NCBI GenBank assembly: GCA_030374805.1
Contig: JARGSG010000208.1
Location: 186,001 to 250,000 of the forward strand
Direction: 5' to 3'
Length of the DNA: 64,000 bases
Origin: Gracilaria gracilis
Taxonomy: Eukaryota; Rhodophyta; Florideophyceae; Gracilariales; Gracilariaceae
Shown one piece after another: positions 9,176-18,340 of this stretch (its first letter is position 1; each line of letters starts with the position of its first letter). The position numbers and the translations under genes are program-made. Under the pieces are notes generated by a model, which was given only the letters and a program-made list of their open reading frames with translations, was not told where the DNA came from and made no database searches.

Positions 9176-10543
9176 ATGTATCACAAACGCCCCAAATCCG
9201 TCGACATCTCGCTGTCGCTTCTGCTCTCGCACGCCCCGCTCTTCTCGCACTCCGCGCAGCTGCGACCCATGTCCACGCGCCACGTGCAGATTCGCGCCAA
9301 CCACGTGCTCATCTTCCGTCGCAACCCCGCAAAGCACGACGACCAGCTGCCCATCTCCTACGCAAGGCTCACTTATCCGACCCGCATCTCGCCCACCACC
9401 GTCGCCCTGTCCTCGCTCAAGTTCACTTTTCGCACCGCTGAGCTGACCGATCTCTTTTTCCGCATCGCCGTCATCCAGCAGCCGCCGCTGCCACCCGCAC
9501 AGCGCTACAAGCTCCAAGGCACTCTTGGTGCGGGCGCCACTTCAATTGTGTACTCCGCCGTGCGAGAAGACGCGCTCAACGTCGCCATCAAGGCCATACC
9601 CAAGTTGGACATCCTGTCGTCGGAAACCAAGACAGACCGTCTTCTCAAGGAACGCGACACGCTCGCAAAGGTGTCGCGTACGAATAGCCCGTTCCTGCTG
9701 CGCGCCTTCGAGATGGCGGAGAGCGTCAGCTCGTTCCTGTTCGTCACGGAGCGCGCGAGCACTGATTTGTCGCGGCTGGTGCACTCGCGCTTGCCGTTGA
9801 AGACCACGTTTGCGCAGATGTTGATGTCCATTCGTGATTTGCACGCGTTGCACATTTCGCACGGCGACGTCAAGCTGGATAACTTTGTGGTCAGTCGCGA
9901 CGGCGTTGTGAAGCTGGGCGACTTTGGACTGTCCGGCGGCGGCACTGGCATGAGAGGTACGCGCCGATATATGGCGCCCGAGTGCCTGAGAGGCGAAGGT
10001 GGGCTGCAGGCGGACGTGTGGGCGCTCGGCGTGTGCTGGTTCGTGCTGAGTTGTGGCAGATGGCCGTTTGGCGGCGCTAGAGATGCTGCACGACTGTTCC
10101 GGGAGATTCGGGAGATGGAGCCGGTGTGGGAGACGGTTGAGGATGAGGGTTTGAGAAACTTGCTTCAGAATATGCTGATGAAGAACGAGTGGGACCGATT
10201 TGACGTGCTGCAGGTGATGAAACACGAGTGGTTCGCAGACGTCGATTGGGAGGCTTTGAGAGAAGACGCCAAGGTGCATGGGTTCGACGCGCTGGTTGAG
10301 TCTATGATTGACGCCGGCGTGGTGACCAGCGATGAAGAGGAGGACGTGGTGGCGGAGAACGCCGTGTCGGATGTGTCGGCGGAGGAGGTGTTCAACAGTG
10401 GCAGCGGCGGATGTGCCGTGAAGAAGGCGTGGAGCATGGCTAAGGTGAAGAGAAGGCTGTCCGGCGAACGCAGCGCGTGTGGCGCGCTGCACGCGTCAAT
10501 GGAAGCAGAGAGTATTGCGGCGTTTTCAATGGTCGTGAGCTAA
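9176..10543 (+). CDS. Serine/threonine protein kinase with unusual HGD catalytic loop
   Basis: 455 residues from the ATG at 9176. Residues of about 1-105 form an N-terminal region I do not recognise. The kinase domain starts with a glycine loop (LGAGATSIVYSA), then the ATP lysine in VAIKAIPK (K139), the catalytic loop HGDVKLDN (D231), DFG (D249-G251) and the APE motif in RRYMAPE. All chemistry residues are present, but the usual HRD arginine is glycine (G230), making it a non-RD-type kinase not expected to depend on activation-loop phosphorylation. The subdomain VIII-XI layout (DVWALGVCWFVL) resembles CAMK/SNF1-like kinases. The tail after residue 360 is acidic then basic. AATAAA at 10543-10548 overlaps the stop codon. 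Confidence 0.85.
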   Translation: MYHKRPKSVDISLSLLLSHAPLFSHSAQLRPMSTRHVQIRANHVLIFRRNPAKHDDQLPISYARLTYPTRISPTTVALSSLKFTFRTAELTDLFFRIAVIQQPPLPPAQRYKLQGTLGAGATSIVYSAVREDALNVAIKAIPKLDILSSETKTDRLLKERDTLAKVSRTNSPFLLRAFEMAESVSSFLFVTERASTDLSRLVHSRLPLKTTFAQMLMSIRDLHALHISHGDVKLDNFVVSRDGVVKLGDFGLSGGGTGMRGTRRYMAPECLRGEGGLQADVWALGVCWFVLSCGRWPFGGARDAARLFREIREMEPVWETVEDEGLRNLLQNMLMKNEWDRFDVLQVMKHEWFADVDWEALREDAKVHGFDALVESMIDAGVVTSDEEEDVVAENAVSDVSAEEVFNSGSGGCAVKKAWSMAKVKRRLSGERSACGALHASMEAESIAAFSMVVS

Positions 10544-10714
10544 ATAAAGCGCCGATGCGCTGTTTCATGTATGACTGTGTGTGGACGCGTATATATACTG
10601 CGCCGTTATTCGGCCCTAGATACTCGACAGTATGGCGCACGCGCTGTCAATGGCCGCCCTTAACACAACACACGCCTGTTGACACAGTGCTCTTGTTATC
10701 GATGCGTTTGCAAC

Positions 10715-12080
10715 ATGGCGCTTTCTTCCTTGTCGAGGTTCACCTTGTACCTCACCGTGTTTCTGCCCTGCGTGTCGTTTGCCATCGTGCTGCCGTCGTT
10801 ATGGCCGTACCTCCATCTGCTCGGCGCGCACAAGACGTTCTTGGCGTATGTGGTAGCCATCTATTCCGTGGGAGAGGCAATTGGTGCGCTGTACTTTGGC
10901 TGGCTGTTCTCCTATCTCGCCACTAGACATGTGCTTCAACAAGCAAGCGCTCTGGGAATAGTGGGTTCGTTGTTGTATCTATTGGCGTACGACCAGCCGC
11001 AGCTCGGAAAGTACATGCTGCTCCTTTCCAGACTGCTGTGCGGCTTCTGGACGGGTGGCGCACAGTCGGTGCAACAGGCGTATCTGAACGACTGTCTATC
11101 GAAGGCGGAGATTACTACCGCTACGGTCGAACTCAATACGTGGGCGTGCTTGGGCTTTGTGGCGGGTCCTGGTCTGGCGTTGCTATTCGTTCCGTTGCCC
11201 GAGATGCACGTTGGGGCGCTTCACATCGACCAGTATACGTTGCCTGCATGGTTCATGCTTATTAGTTCCGTGTTGTGTGTGCTGCTGTATCGGTTTGGAT
11301 TGAGCGAAGAGAGTGATAGACAGCAAAATGACGATGATGATGTTTACAATGTAGATGACATGAATGAGGTGGGTGAAATAGATGAAACGAGTGCCTTGTT
11401 ACCCCTCTGCAAGAAACGTTCGCAACAAGCAACGCGTGGTAGTTCGCAATTCTCGCCGCTACCCGCGATAGCGGTGTGTAACATAGCGTTCTTCGCGCAC
11501 ATGTTCGGCTTCGCGCTGCAAGAAACAGTCACCACGTACGTATCGCCCGCATGCATTCGCATCATAGCTCCATGACTAACCCGTGCAACAACGCAGCCCG
11601 CTGGTGCAAACGTACTACAGGTGGACGCTAGCAGCGGCCGACACGCTGTTCACATGCGCGTCGCTAGCGACGCTGTTGACGCTACTGCTGCTACGGCCGG
11701 TGTCAAAGCACGTGTCGGAGCGCGTGCTGACGGCGGCGTCGCTGGCGCTGGGCGCGGTGGGGTGGGCGTGCGTGGCGCCGAGCTCGCTGCCGGCGCGCAG
11801 CTTCGTGCTGGGGTTCGCGCTGGCGTCGGTGGCGTTCCCGCTCGGGCGCGCGTGCATCATGTCGCTGCTGACCAAGCTGCTGCCGCCCGGCTGGCAGGGC
11901 CGCGGCCAGGGCGTGCTGCTGGCCGTGGGCGCGCTCGCGCGCATCGGCGCGCCGTTCGGCGCCGTGCAGCTGTTCTACGTCGCTCGCGGATCGTGGCTGG
12001 TGTTTGGCGGCACGGCGGCGCTGTTCGCCGCCAGTTTGGCGCTGCTGGCCGCCGTGTGGAGCGGCGTGCGCACCACTTGA
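10715..12080 (+). CDS. Major facilitator superfamily transporter (two exons), MFSD8/SPX-MFS-like
   Basis: The gene reads as exon 10715-11535 plus exon 11597-12080, giving about 434 residues. Start: ATG at 10715; the frame open before it begins with a non-ATG codon. The product has about 12 hydrophobic segments, six before and six after a charged acidic loop (the DDDDVYNVDDMNE region). Conserved MFS features include an N-terminal half of six helices with LLSRLLCGFWTGG (helix 4-5 region). Splicing restores ETVTTPLVQTYYRW, which matches the E-T-x-x-TPL helix-7 signature of the MFSD8/SPX-MFS group; without splicing a stop interrupts it. Those relatives sit in vacuolar or lysosomal membranes and move small anions or unknown solutes. 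The substrate here is unknown. The second exon is markedly GC-rich. Confidence 0.85.
11536..11596 (+). other. 61-base spliceosomal intron
   Basis: Donor GTACGT at 11536, acceptor CAG ending at 11596, and a branch-point-like TGACTAAC at 11573-11580, about 17 bases before the acceptor. The unspliced frame hits a stop (TGA near 11572). Removal joins the two MFS halves in frame across a conserved motif. Confidence 0.85.
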
Positions 12081-12308
12081 GAGGCGCGCGCGCGCGCTGA
12101 TGAAATGGTGTTGGTGTATGTACTGTAAACTATCTACGCCCGCTTACGGTAACTACACGTATCTACTGTAGATTACACACCTTTCGCACGTTTTCAAAAC
12201 GCATCAGCAGCTCGCGCCGCTGCGCTATCGATTGTCGCTCCCGGCTTCCTCCATCGCGCGCGCCGTCTCCGTCCGTTAATTGTCGCGCAGCTTGTCGTCC
12301 GCGCCATC

Positions 12309-13052
12309 ATGTCGTTCAAGAAAGTGGCTTCGTATACGGCCAATTATGAGGCGAATCAGTCCGCTCAACAGTCGCCCGTTTCCGACAAGGTGTCTTCAAT
12401 AGCTACCAAGTTCGGCACCATCGTCGACCCCACCGCTCCCATTCCGCTGCGCTCGCCGCGCAAGGTCTCTCACATCTCGCGCCAAAAGTCCGCCCCCACC
12501 GTGTCCACCGACGATTCTCAAACCTCCGTGCACAACTTGGCCTCCAGATTCGCGCAGCCGGAGCCCAAAAATGAAACTTCTAACCAATTCTCAAGCGCCG
12601 CCGCTGCGTTCAGAGAAAGGGAAAAGAACACCGACGCGGATGCGAGCAAGGTTGTTGGAATGGTGAGAGGAATTGACGATGGTGTTAAAAGAGAAACTCA
12701 GAAAGTTGCGTCAGTCGCTAGGGTCTTTGAAAGTACCGCTGTGAGCGCTCGCTATCAGGGCGTTGCTAAGCCTGCCCCGCAACTCACCCAAAACGAACCC
12801 GCCGCCAGGGAGGCGCCGATTAAAGAGGCGCCCGTCAAGGAAAGTGTGGGCGTCATGACGGATGACGACGAGCTCATTGCCAGACGCTCGTTTGGAAGAG
12901 CGAGCAGCGTACAAGATACTGCTAGAATGTTTGAACGCGGCGTTTCGGCCGATACCAATGGCCCCAAAAGCTCTGCACATGACCACCCCGTTTCCGCTCA
13001 GGAAGCAAAGGACCGCTTTCAGGACGCTGCTAAGAAGTTTGGCGCTTCGTGA
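12309..13052 (+). CDS. Disordered protein with six short AxxF repeats
   Basis: 247 residues, mostly polar and probably disordered, from an ATG at 12309. Six copies of an 8-residue motif with pattern x-x-[hydrophobic]-A-x-x-F-x are spread along the chain: SSIATKFG, HNLASRFA, SSAAAAFR, ASVARVFE, QDTARMFE and QDAAKKFG. Regularly repeated short hydrophobic motifs in a disordered chain suggest a multivalent scaffold or cytoskeleton/membrane-binding protein. No family was recognised. The first and last copies lie near the two ends of the protein. No signal peptide, membrane segment or cysteine motif is visible. Confidence 0.68.
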   Translation: MSFKKVASYTANYEANQSAQQSPVSDKVSSIATKFGTIVDPTAPIPLRSPRKVSHISRQKSAPTVSTDDSQTSVHNLASRFAQPEPKNETSNQFSSAAAAFREREKNTDADASKVVGMVRGIDDGVKRETQKVASVARVFESTAVSARYQGVAKPAPQLTQNEPAAREAPIKEAPVKESVGVMTDDDELIARRSFGRASSVQDTARMFERGVSADTNGPKSSAHDHPVSAQEAKDRFQDAAKKFGAS

Positions 13053-13266
13053 CCTGCTTCTTTGTTGCTTGTTCGTTTCTTTAGCTTGTAGCGTCCCCTT
13101 TTTATCTTTTTGTCTCGTCTAACTGCTTTGGAATCTATATATGTTCGTAGTTATACCTCCACTACTGTAAACCGCGAGCGCACATGCGCCGCCACAAACT
13201 CCTACCGATCGCCCATGCTCACTCGCACAACCTCAGCTCCGCCACCCGCTCGCCAATTTGGCCGCC

Positions 13267-14514
13267 ATGCTCCGTTTTTCCGCTCTGCTCCGAGCCCATC
13301 GAAAACAACTGCAGACGCTGCGCCCAAAATGTCGCCTCATTGCGCACGCGTGGGGCAACGCCGATGTGGGACAACTTGGCATTCCGTCAAACCTACTACA
13401 TGATGAGCCAGAAACGTTTGGACAGAATGTTCCAATGCCGCAATCCATCCCGGCTTTGCAGCACGTTGCAGTGCGCGATATGAGTGTGTCGGCGGCCCAT
13501 TCGGCGTTTGTTGGCACCGATGGAGCTTTGTTTGTCTGCGGATTTGGAGAGGATGGGCAGCTTGGATTATCCACCTTTGAAACCTGTTCCGTTCCTTGTA
13601 GAGTTGAGTCTGTTCCTGCGGTTACGCAGGTAGCTTGTGGCAATCGACACACTATCGTGCTCTGTGAGGATGGCACCGTCTTTACGTTTGGATCTAATCG
13701 ATATGGGCAGCTTGGGTTATCCCATTTGAATCGTGCTCCAAGTCGGGTCAATTATCCGCATCAAGTTCAGATTCTTTCTCATATAGATTGTAGAATCACG
13801 TCGATCGCTGCTGGCGATGACTTCTCAGTCGCTGTTGATCAGAAGGGGCGGATTTATACCTGGGGTTCTACTGCGAATGGACGGCTTGGCCATCCGGATG
13901 CGCTTGTTCAACCTTCTCTCTTATCATTGTTGCTGGCCAAAACCCAGCACGCACAACATGCACCAAGGCTCGTGCCCGCTTTGAAGGACATCAAAGTCGA
14001 CCATGTATTCTGTGGAAAACATCTTGCTACCGCTGTATGTCCGGGTGGTCGGTCGTATTCGTGGGGAAATGGGCGACATTTCCAACTTGGCATTACAAAA
14101 GCAGATGATCAGTACGAACCGGTCTTACCATCGCACTCACTGAACGTGAAAAAGATCGCTCATGGCGCCACACACAGCCTCATTTTGACCACAGGAGGAA
14201 CTGTATATGCGCTTGGCGAGAATGAGAGAGGTTGTTTAGGTGTTGGAGCGGTTGCGTCTTCTAGAGCCATCTCGGAGCCTGTTCGAATCCCTGGCCTCGT
14301 CGGGGTGGTGGATATTGCTGCAGGATGGAGAATTTCAGCCGCTGTTGTAGGAGGAGATGGGGTGCATGGGAAAGTGTTCATGTGGGGATGTGGAGAGGCC
14401 GGTGCGCTTGGCAACGGGCAACATACTGATCATTGGCAACCTTTTGATATTGGCTTGCGGGCGCGAAGAGTGTTTATCGGGTGCCACGGTACTTCGGTGT
14501 TTGCCTTGTCATGA
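13267..14514 (+). CDS. RCC1-repeat protein, possibly mitochondrial (RCC1L-like)
   Basis: 415 residues from an ATG in a strong context (gccgccATG at 13267); the nine bases before it are in frame but start with TTG. Seven RCC1 blades are visible from their WG-x-x-x-x-GQLG cores: AWGNADVGQLG, FGEDGQLGL, FGSNRYGQLGL, WGSTANGRLGH, WGNGRHFQLGI, LGENERGCLGV and WGCGEAGALGN. These make a complete seven-bladed propeller. The first 25 residues (MLRFSALLRAHRKQLQTLR) are basic, hydroxylated and acid-free, like a mitochondrial presequence. That favours an organelle RCC1L-type protein (mitoribosome or fusion factor) over nuclear RCC1, but targeting is inferred. Confidence 0.85.
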   Translation: MLRFSALLRAHRKQLQTLRPKCRLIAHAWGNADVGQLGIPSNLLHDEPETFGQNVPMPQSIPALQHVAVRDMSVSAAHSAFVGTDGALFVCGFGEDGQLGLSTFETCSVPCRVESVPAVTQVACGNRHTIVLCEDGTVFTFGSNRYGQLGLSHLNRAPSRVNYPHQVQILSHIDCRITSIAAGDDFSVAVDQKGRIYTWGSTANGRLGHPDALVQPSLLSLLLAKTQHAQHAPRLVPALKDIKVDHVFCGKHLATAVCPGGRSYSWGNGRHFQLGITKADDQYEPVLPSHSLNVKKIAHGATHSLILTTGGTVYALGENERGCLGVGAVASSRAISEPVRIPGLVGVVDIAAGWRISAAVVGGDGVHGKVFMWGCGEAGALGNGQHTDHWQPFDIGLRARRVFIGCHGTSVFALS

Positions 14515-14938
14515 GAGCTTTGATCCTCTGTTGTCTGCGCTGTCCTTGAACGTCGTTGTGGCGGTATGCAGTAGATCTCGTGCGGTTGGTCATCGTTTTG
14601 CATCCAAAGTGGCTATTCAATACCCCAGGTGTTCTCTTACCACCCTCACAATGTGTGCTGACTATAGAAGTAACGTCGACGACAAGCAATTACATGTTAC
14701 TCAATTCGTTAACCTTAACTGTACCAAGAATCTGATCAACCGTTGTCCCTCATAACTGTAGCGAAATAGAAGCACTCCCTGTCCACTATTCATCGAAAGC
14801 AGTTGCATGTAAATCCGGGAGCTCTGTTTCTAGATCGATGTTCTGAAGTCCTTATCCTGAAGCCTTTCTGGGCCCTTAGAGCTCATTACACCTCAGAACC
14901 GATTCGTCGTAACTTTGAATAACCTGAACTGAACGAAT
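14515..14938. other. Intergenic region between convergent genes
   Basis: About 420 bases between two converging genes. It should hold both 3' UTRs. No repeat or gene was recognised. Confidence 0.4.
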
Positions 14939-15715
14939 CTATTCCGCACCATCTACATTTCCGCGCTTCACAGCATTCTGATGAGCATTTAGAAGATCCC
15001 TGGTCACGTTGGCGATGTGGCGAAATCTCGCCGGACCTAGTTTCACCCCTCCAAACCACCTAGATACAACGCACAAGGTATTTCGCGCTTCAAACTGCTT
15101 AAGCACATGCAGTACAACCTTTCCAGCCCCCTTCTCTCCATCGTCATCAAAATCCTCCCCACCGCCAACAATCCAGGCCATCATATTATGCGTCGCGCTT
15201 TCCACCTTCTTTGACTCACACAGTTGCGTCAGCACGCCGTCCACGTCATTTGTGCTTGAAACAAATGCTAAGTGTGCTTGAAACACTGACTTCCTGTCAG
15301 TGAGCGGCTCGCCGTGGAATACCTTGAACCTGTGTTCCGCTCCCACAGTTCTCTCCCCCGCTGCACTGGGCTCCCCTCTAATTTCATTTCCCAACACATC
15401 CTGTCGTTCTAGTAACAATGCTAGCATCGTTTCGCAATATTCAAACAAGCAGACTTCACCTGCTTTGCTCGCTTGCCTTTCCATCATCATATCGACCAGC
15501 GTCTCGCATTGCTGAACAGAAAGTGCATCACTTCTAAGCGTTGGCCTCGGATGTGTCGTGGGATAATCCTCCGCAATTTGAGCAGAGATCCGGATTTTAC
15601 CAAGACATGACTCTAATAAGATAGACACTGTGGTGGGCATTGAGTTAGTGCTGGGGCTGTGGAAAACATTCTCTTCACCGTATATGGCTGACACCGCTTC
15701 GACTTCATCTTCCAT
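14939..15715 (-). CDS. IMPACT/YIH1 family protein (RWD plus UPF0029 domain)
   Basis: 258 residues from the ATG at 15713-15715; the frame begins three codons earlier with TTG. Residues of about 1-110 form an RWD domain, opening MEDEVEAVSAIYGEE as in GCN2-binding proteins. Residues of about 135-250 are the conserved UPF0029/Impact domain, with the signature DRKSVFQAHLAFV and the central VVSRWFGGVKLGPARF. In yeast (YIH1) and mammals (IMPACT) this protein competes for GCN1, limiting GCN2 activation and so eIF2-alpha phosphorylation in amino-acid starvation. The same cytosolic role is expected here because both domains are complete and in the standard order. Confidence 0.9.
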   Translation of the reverse strand: MEDEVEAVSAIYGEENVFHSPSTNSMPTTVSILLESCLGKIRISAQIAEDYPTTHPRPTLRSDALSVQQCETLVDMMMERQASKAGEVCLFEYCETMLALLLERQDVLGNEIRGEPSAAGERTVGAEHRFKVFHGEPLTDRKSVFQAHLAFVSSTNDVDGVLTQLCESKKVESATHNMMAWIVGGGEDFDDDGEKGAGKVVLHVLKQFEARNTLCVVSRWFGGVKLGPARFRHIANVTRDLLNAHQNAVKRGNVDGAE

Positions 15716-16585
15716 GGATTGCAATTGACGCGATCAACCGCTAGTTTAGCGTGGAGGGTTACGAACTTCAGCGTGCGGTCTGACAAAACTAGGCCACGGA
15801 TGTATCTCCTCGCGTCCAAAAGGCTGTCATCAGGAACGTGATGATGATGATCTGTGATGATTCGAAATCGGTATTACAAAGAGTCAAGGCTCCCCGACCT
15901 GATATCCAGGACATGGTATGTACATAGATTGCTAACCCTGGTGCACTGCCGCAGTTAACAGTCTCGTAGATAGATTGATCCTCAACCAAAAGGAGACCTT
16001 TATTTGTAGAAATCTGAGTTCAGCCCAAAAACTGTGGGCTGTTTTTCCGAAAGAGGAGCGCCGCGTCACCATCATCATGATCATCAATTGCTCATCACTA
16101 CAGTACAAGTTACTGTACCGTCGGTACCTTCGTGAAGTTCATGTGGGACACTTACCGAAGGTATCTTGGACTGGAAAGGGGTTTCTCCCTCCCTCTCTGC
16201 TCTCTCTCTCCCAAGCCCCATGGCGTCAGATTTCGGAATAAGCGCTGTGTCCGTGACCCTCATCGACACTTTGATTACTTTGTAGCCTCAGGGTACGGCG
16301 TGGGACCCACACCAAGAGGAAGGGAGTCCAGATTCCCATTTCCCTACACCTGTGAGAGAGTGGCGAACTTCAGAGAAGTGGACATGAGCCATGCATCCGT
16401 TTATGGTTACTGAAACCATAGTGTCTGAAGTAGTCAATGTGGACACCCCTTGTTCAAGATGTGTTTCGTTCTGATCTAGGGAGCCGCAGTGATACTTCAG
16501 CTCTGACCGGTCATGCACGAGTAAACATGTTGTACCAACGATTAGAAAGGTCTAACATAAAGGACGCAGTAAAATCAAATTGGGG
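15716..16585. other. Gene-poor region
   Basis: About 870 bases with ATGATG/CATCAT-rich stretches (15837-15850 and 16068-16088) and short inverted repeats (for example 16402-16420). No gene is supported. Confidence 0.4.
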
Positions 16586-16880
16586 AAGTTTAGAAAAGAA
16601 GCCGATTACTCTGAAGTGGGATTATCTTTTGTCTCTTCCTCGGTGCACCCTGTCACGTCTTGAACGCTTCGATGCGACTTGTCGACCCCAATATTATTGG
16701 CATTTTGCAGAAGAACAAGATAATGAAAAACTGTTCACTTGGGACAAGCATTTCCAGACAGTTTTACATACTGTATTTTGTTTATCTTCCAAGAACGAAG
16801 TCTGGAGTATCTATAATAGAGATACTGCCCCGAGACTAAAGCTAAAACTAAAACGTTTAGATACACATATGAGAAGGTAA
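16586..16880 (+). pseudogene. Degenerate GT92 glycosyltransferase fragment
   Basis: The translation around 16690-16860 reads YYWHFAEEQDN and continues with H-x2-HFQ-x-VLHTVF and W-x-IYN, aligning closely with the C-terminal half of the intact GT92 gene 3.3 kb downstream (YWHFAEKQDN, then HAFP-x-SLVHFVF). DNA similarity is also visible across about 150 bases. Only this fragment is recognisable: the catalytic DxD region is absent, spacing is altered and the frame ends shortly after. It is therefore a decayed partial duplicate. The open frame that contains it runs from 16437 to 16880, but the upstream part shows no resemblance to the enzyme. Confidence 0.7.
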
Positions 16881-17739
16881 AAGCAATTTGTTCACAAGAC
16901 CGGTGTGACCGCTTACAGTCTGCAGCTGCAACACCTTGACCACCTACAATGCTGCATCACAAGCAACAATCACCTCAGGGGGAGTTTGGGGCTGAGGGGA
17001 TGTTTGGAAATCGACGGGAAGTCTCAAATGTAGGTGATCAACATCTGACCGTTGGGGATGGATCGAATTTTCATGCCTCTGTGCATGGCTCTGGTCCCCA
17101 GAGTCTGTGGTACATACGTGGAACTTCACCAACCGTTGTACCTTTTGAAGCTGGACTGGTGGGAATCGATGCGTGAACCCCAAGATCTCCTAAGCACCTT
17201 GGCCCATGACCTGTGAACACAAATAACCACTAGGCCACATGTCCGGTGTGAACCGCGTCTTAAGATAGCCATGCCACGTATATAATCATCCGCAAAACAT
17301 ACAGGACCTGACAGGTATGTATCACGGCTCGTGATTCACGAGGGTTACAACATGTCACAACTTGTGACTCACAAGGTGAAAGAACTGGTGGTGGTCAAAA
17401 CAATCAATTCCGCCTCCGTCCACAAAGGACACTACGAAGGTACAAAGGTACAGGAAAGAAGAAAGAAGAAGAAGACGGTACACGTAGTGACATCATGTCG
17501 CTGATCTTGCGGTTAGTCCTGTTGCGTTCTAGTCGCAGAATGAATCTTAAAGGCGATCCAAGCGTTGGACCAGGCCCATTTGGATGCTCTGGACTCAAAG
17601 CACTACCCTAGATACTCTCTCCATCTGCTACTCCTGATGCGGTCCAAACGACAGCTAGCGTACGACAGACTGCGTAGGGCGTTTGCCCGTAGTAAACAAG
17701 GGCTACGGCCGAGGCGCGGCGATAGTCTCATTGTGCTTC
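16881..17739. other. Gene-poor region holding a tRNA-like sequence
   Basis: No gene is supported. The tRNA-like stretch at 17153-17244 is listed separately. Short duplications of a CGTGA-rich sequence occur near 17320-17375. Confidence 0.4.
17153..17244 (-). repeat. tRNA-derived (SINE-like) sequence
   Basis: On the minus strand the sequence carries TGGCCTAGTGGTTA (plus positions 17224-17237), a full match to the pol III A box of tRNAs. About 50 bases later comes GGTTCACGC followed by CGATTCCC, which looks like a B box disrupted by a few bases. The ends GGAC and GTCC can pair and enclose 92 bases, the size of a long-variable-arm tRNA. The anticodon arm does not fold well, so this is called a tRNA-derived SINE head or tRNA relic, not a working tRNA. 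Confidence 0.45.
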
Positions 17740-18340
17740 CCCTCACTGCGCGAAGTGATGCAAAGCACAATAATGCTCTCTCAATGCATCATCGTGCCTC
17801 TGCAGTGCAGAGTCTGCACACAGCTCTGAACAGTGTGCAGAAGCGCTTCGGAACGCTTTTCGTGCATCAGAGCGAAAAGCACAATAATGCAGCAACGAAA
17901 TCAACCGGCGCTCTTACAACATGTTGTATCCGCATTACTGGGCTTTGCGCGTAGCGAAGGAAAGTGATGCAGCTTCGCAATCATCCAGCGCGAGCAATGC
18001 AGCTACTTTAAGTGTGTAGCTGCATCACCACGTATAAACTTATACGCGGTGATGCAGCTACACACTGTCATAATGACACTGAACAAGAGCGCTCAACTTC
18101 GTCCCATTATTATCGCTCTACGACACCGATGGTGAATGACTGAGCGATGTTGTTGGCGCGGTGCAGCGACGTGCCGAAGTGCCTACGCACACTTCTATGA
18201 GCAGTGCGCAGAAGTAATTCGGGACGTCTGCGTAGCTGCATCACCACGTCTAACGCATTGTTGCAGCTACGCATCTAACTGAAACGAAGTCCCCGCTTGC
18301 CTGCATCACTTTGCTTCGCGTATAGCAAAGCCCTGTGGTG
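17740..18340. mobile_element. Foldback/MITE-like element with terminal inverted repeats
   Basis: A 33-base inverted repeat (17940-17972 against 18301-18333, 27 of 33 positions matching) encloses about 330 bases. Inside are a near-perfect hairpin at 18011-18066 (27-base arms, one mismatch, 2-base loop) and a second hairpin near 18228-18274, both built on a shared GTAGCTGCATCACCACGT unit. Left of the inverted repeat, AGCACAATAATGC occurs twice (near 17765 and 17879), so the repetitive unit may start earlier. No transposase frame or clear target-site duplication was found. A non-autonomous DNA element is the best reading. Confidence 0.55.

Noticed and set aside
17565..17954. 129-codon plus frame
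   Set aside because: It lies across the foldback element, has no protein-like pattern, and matches no domain.
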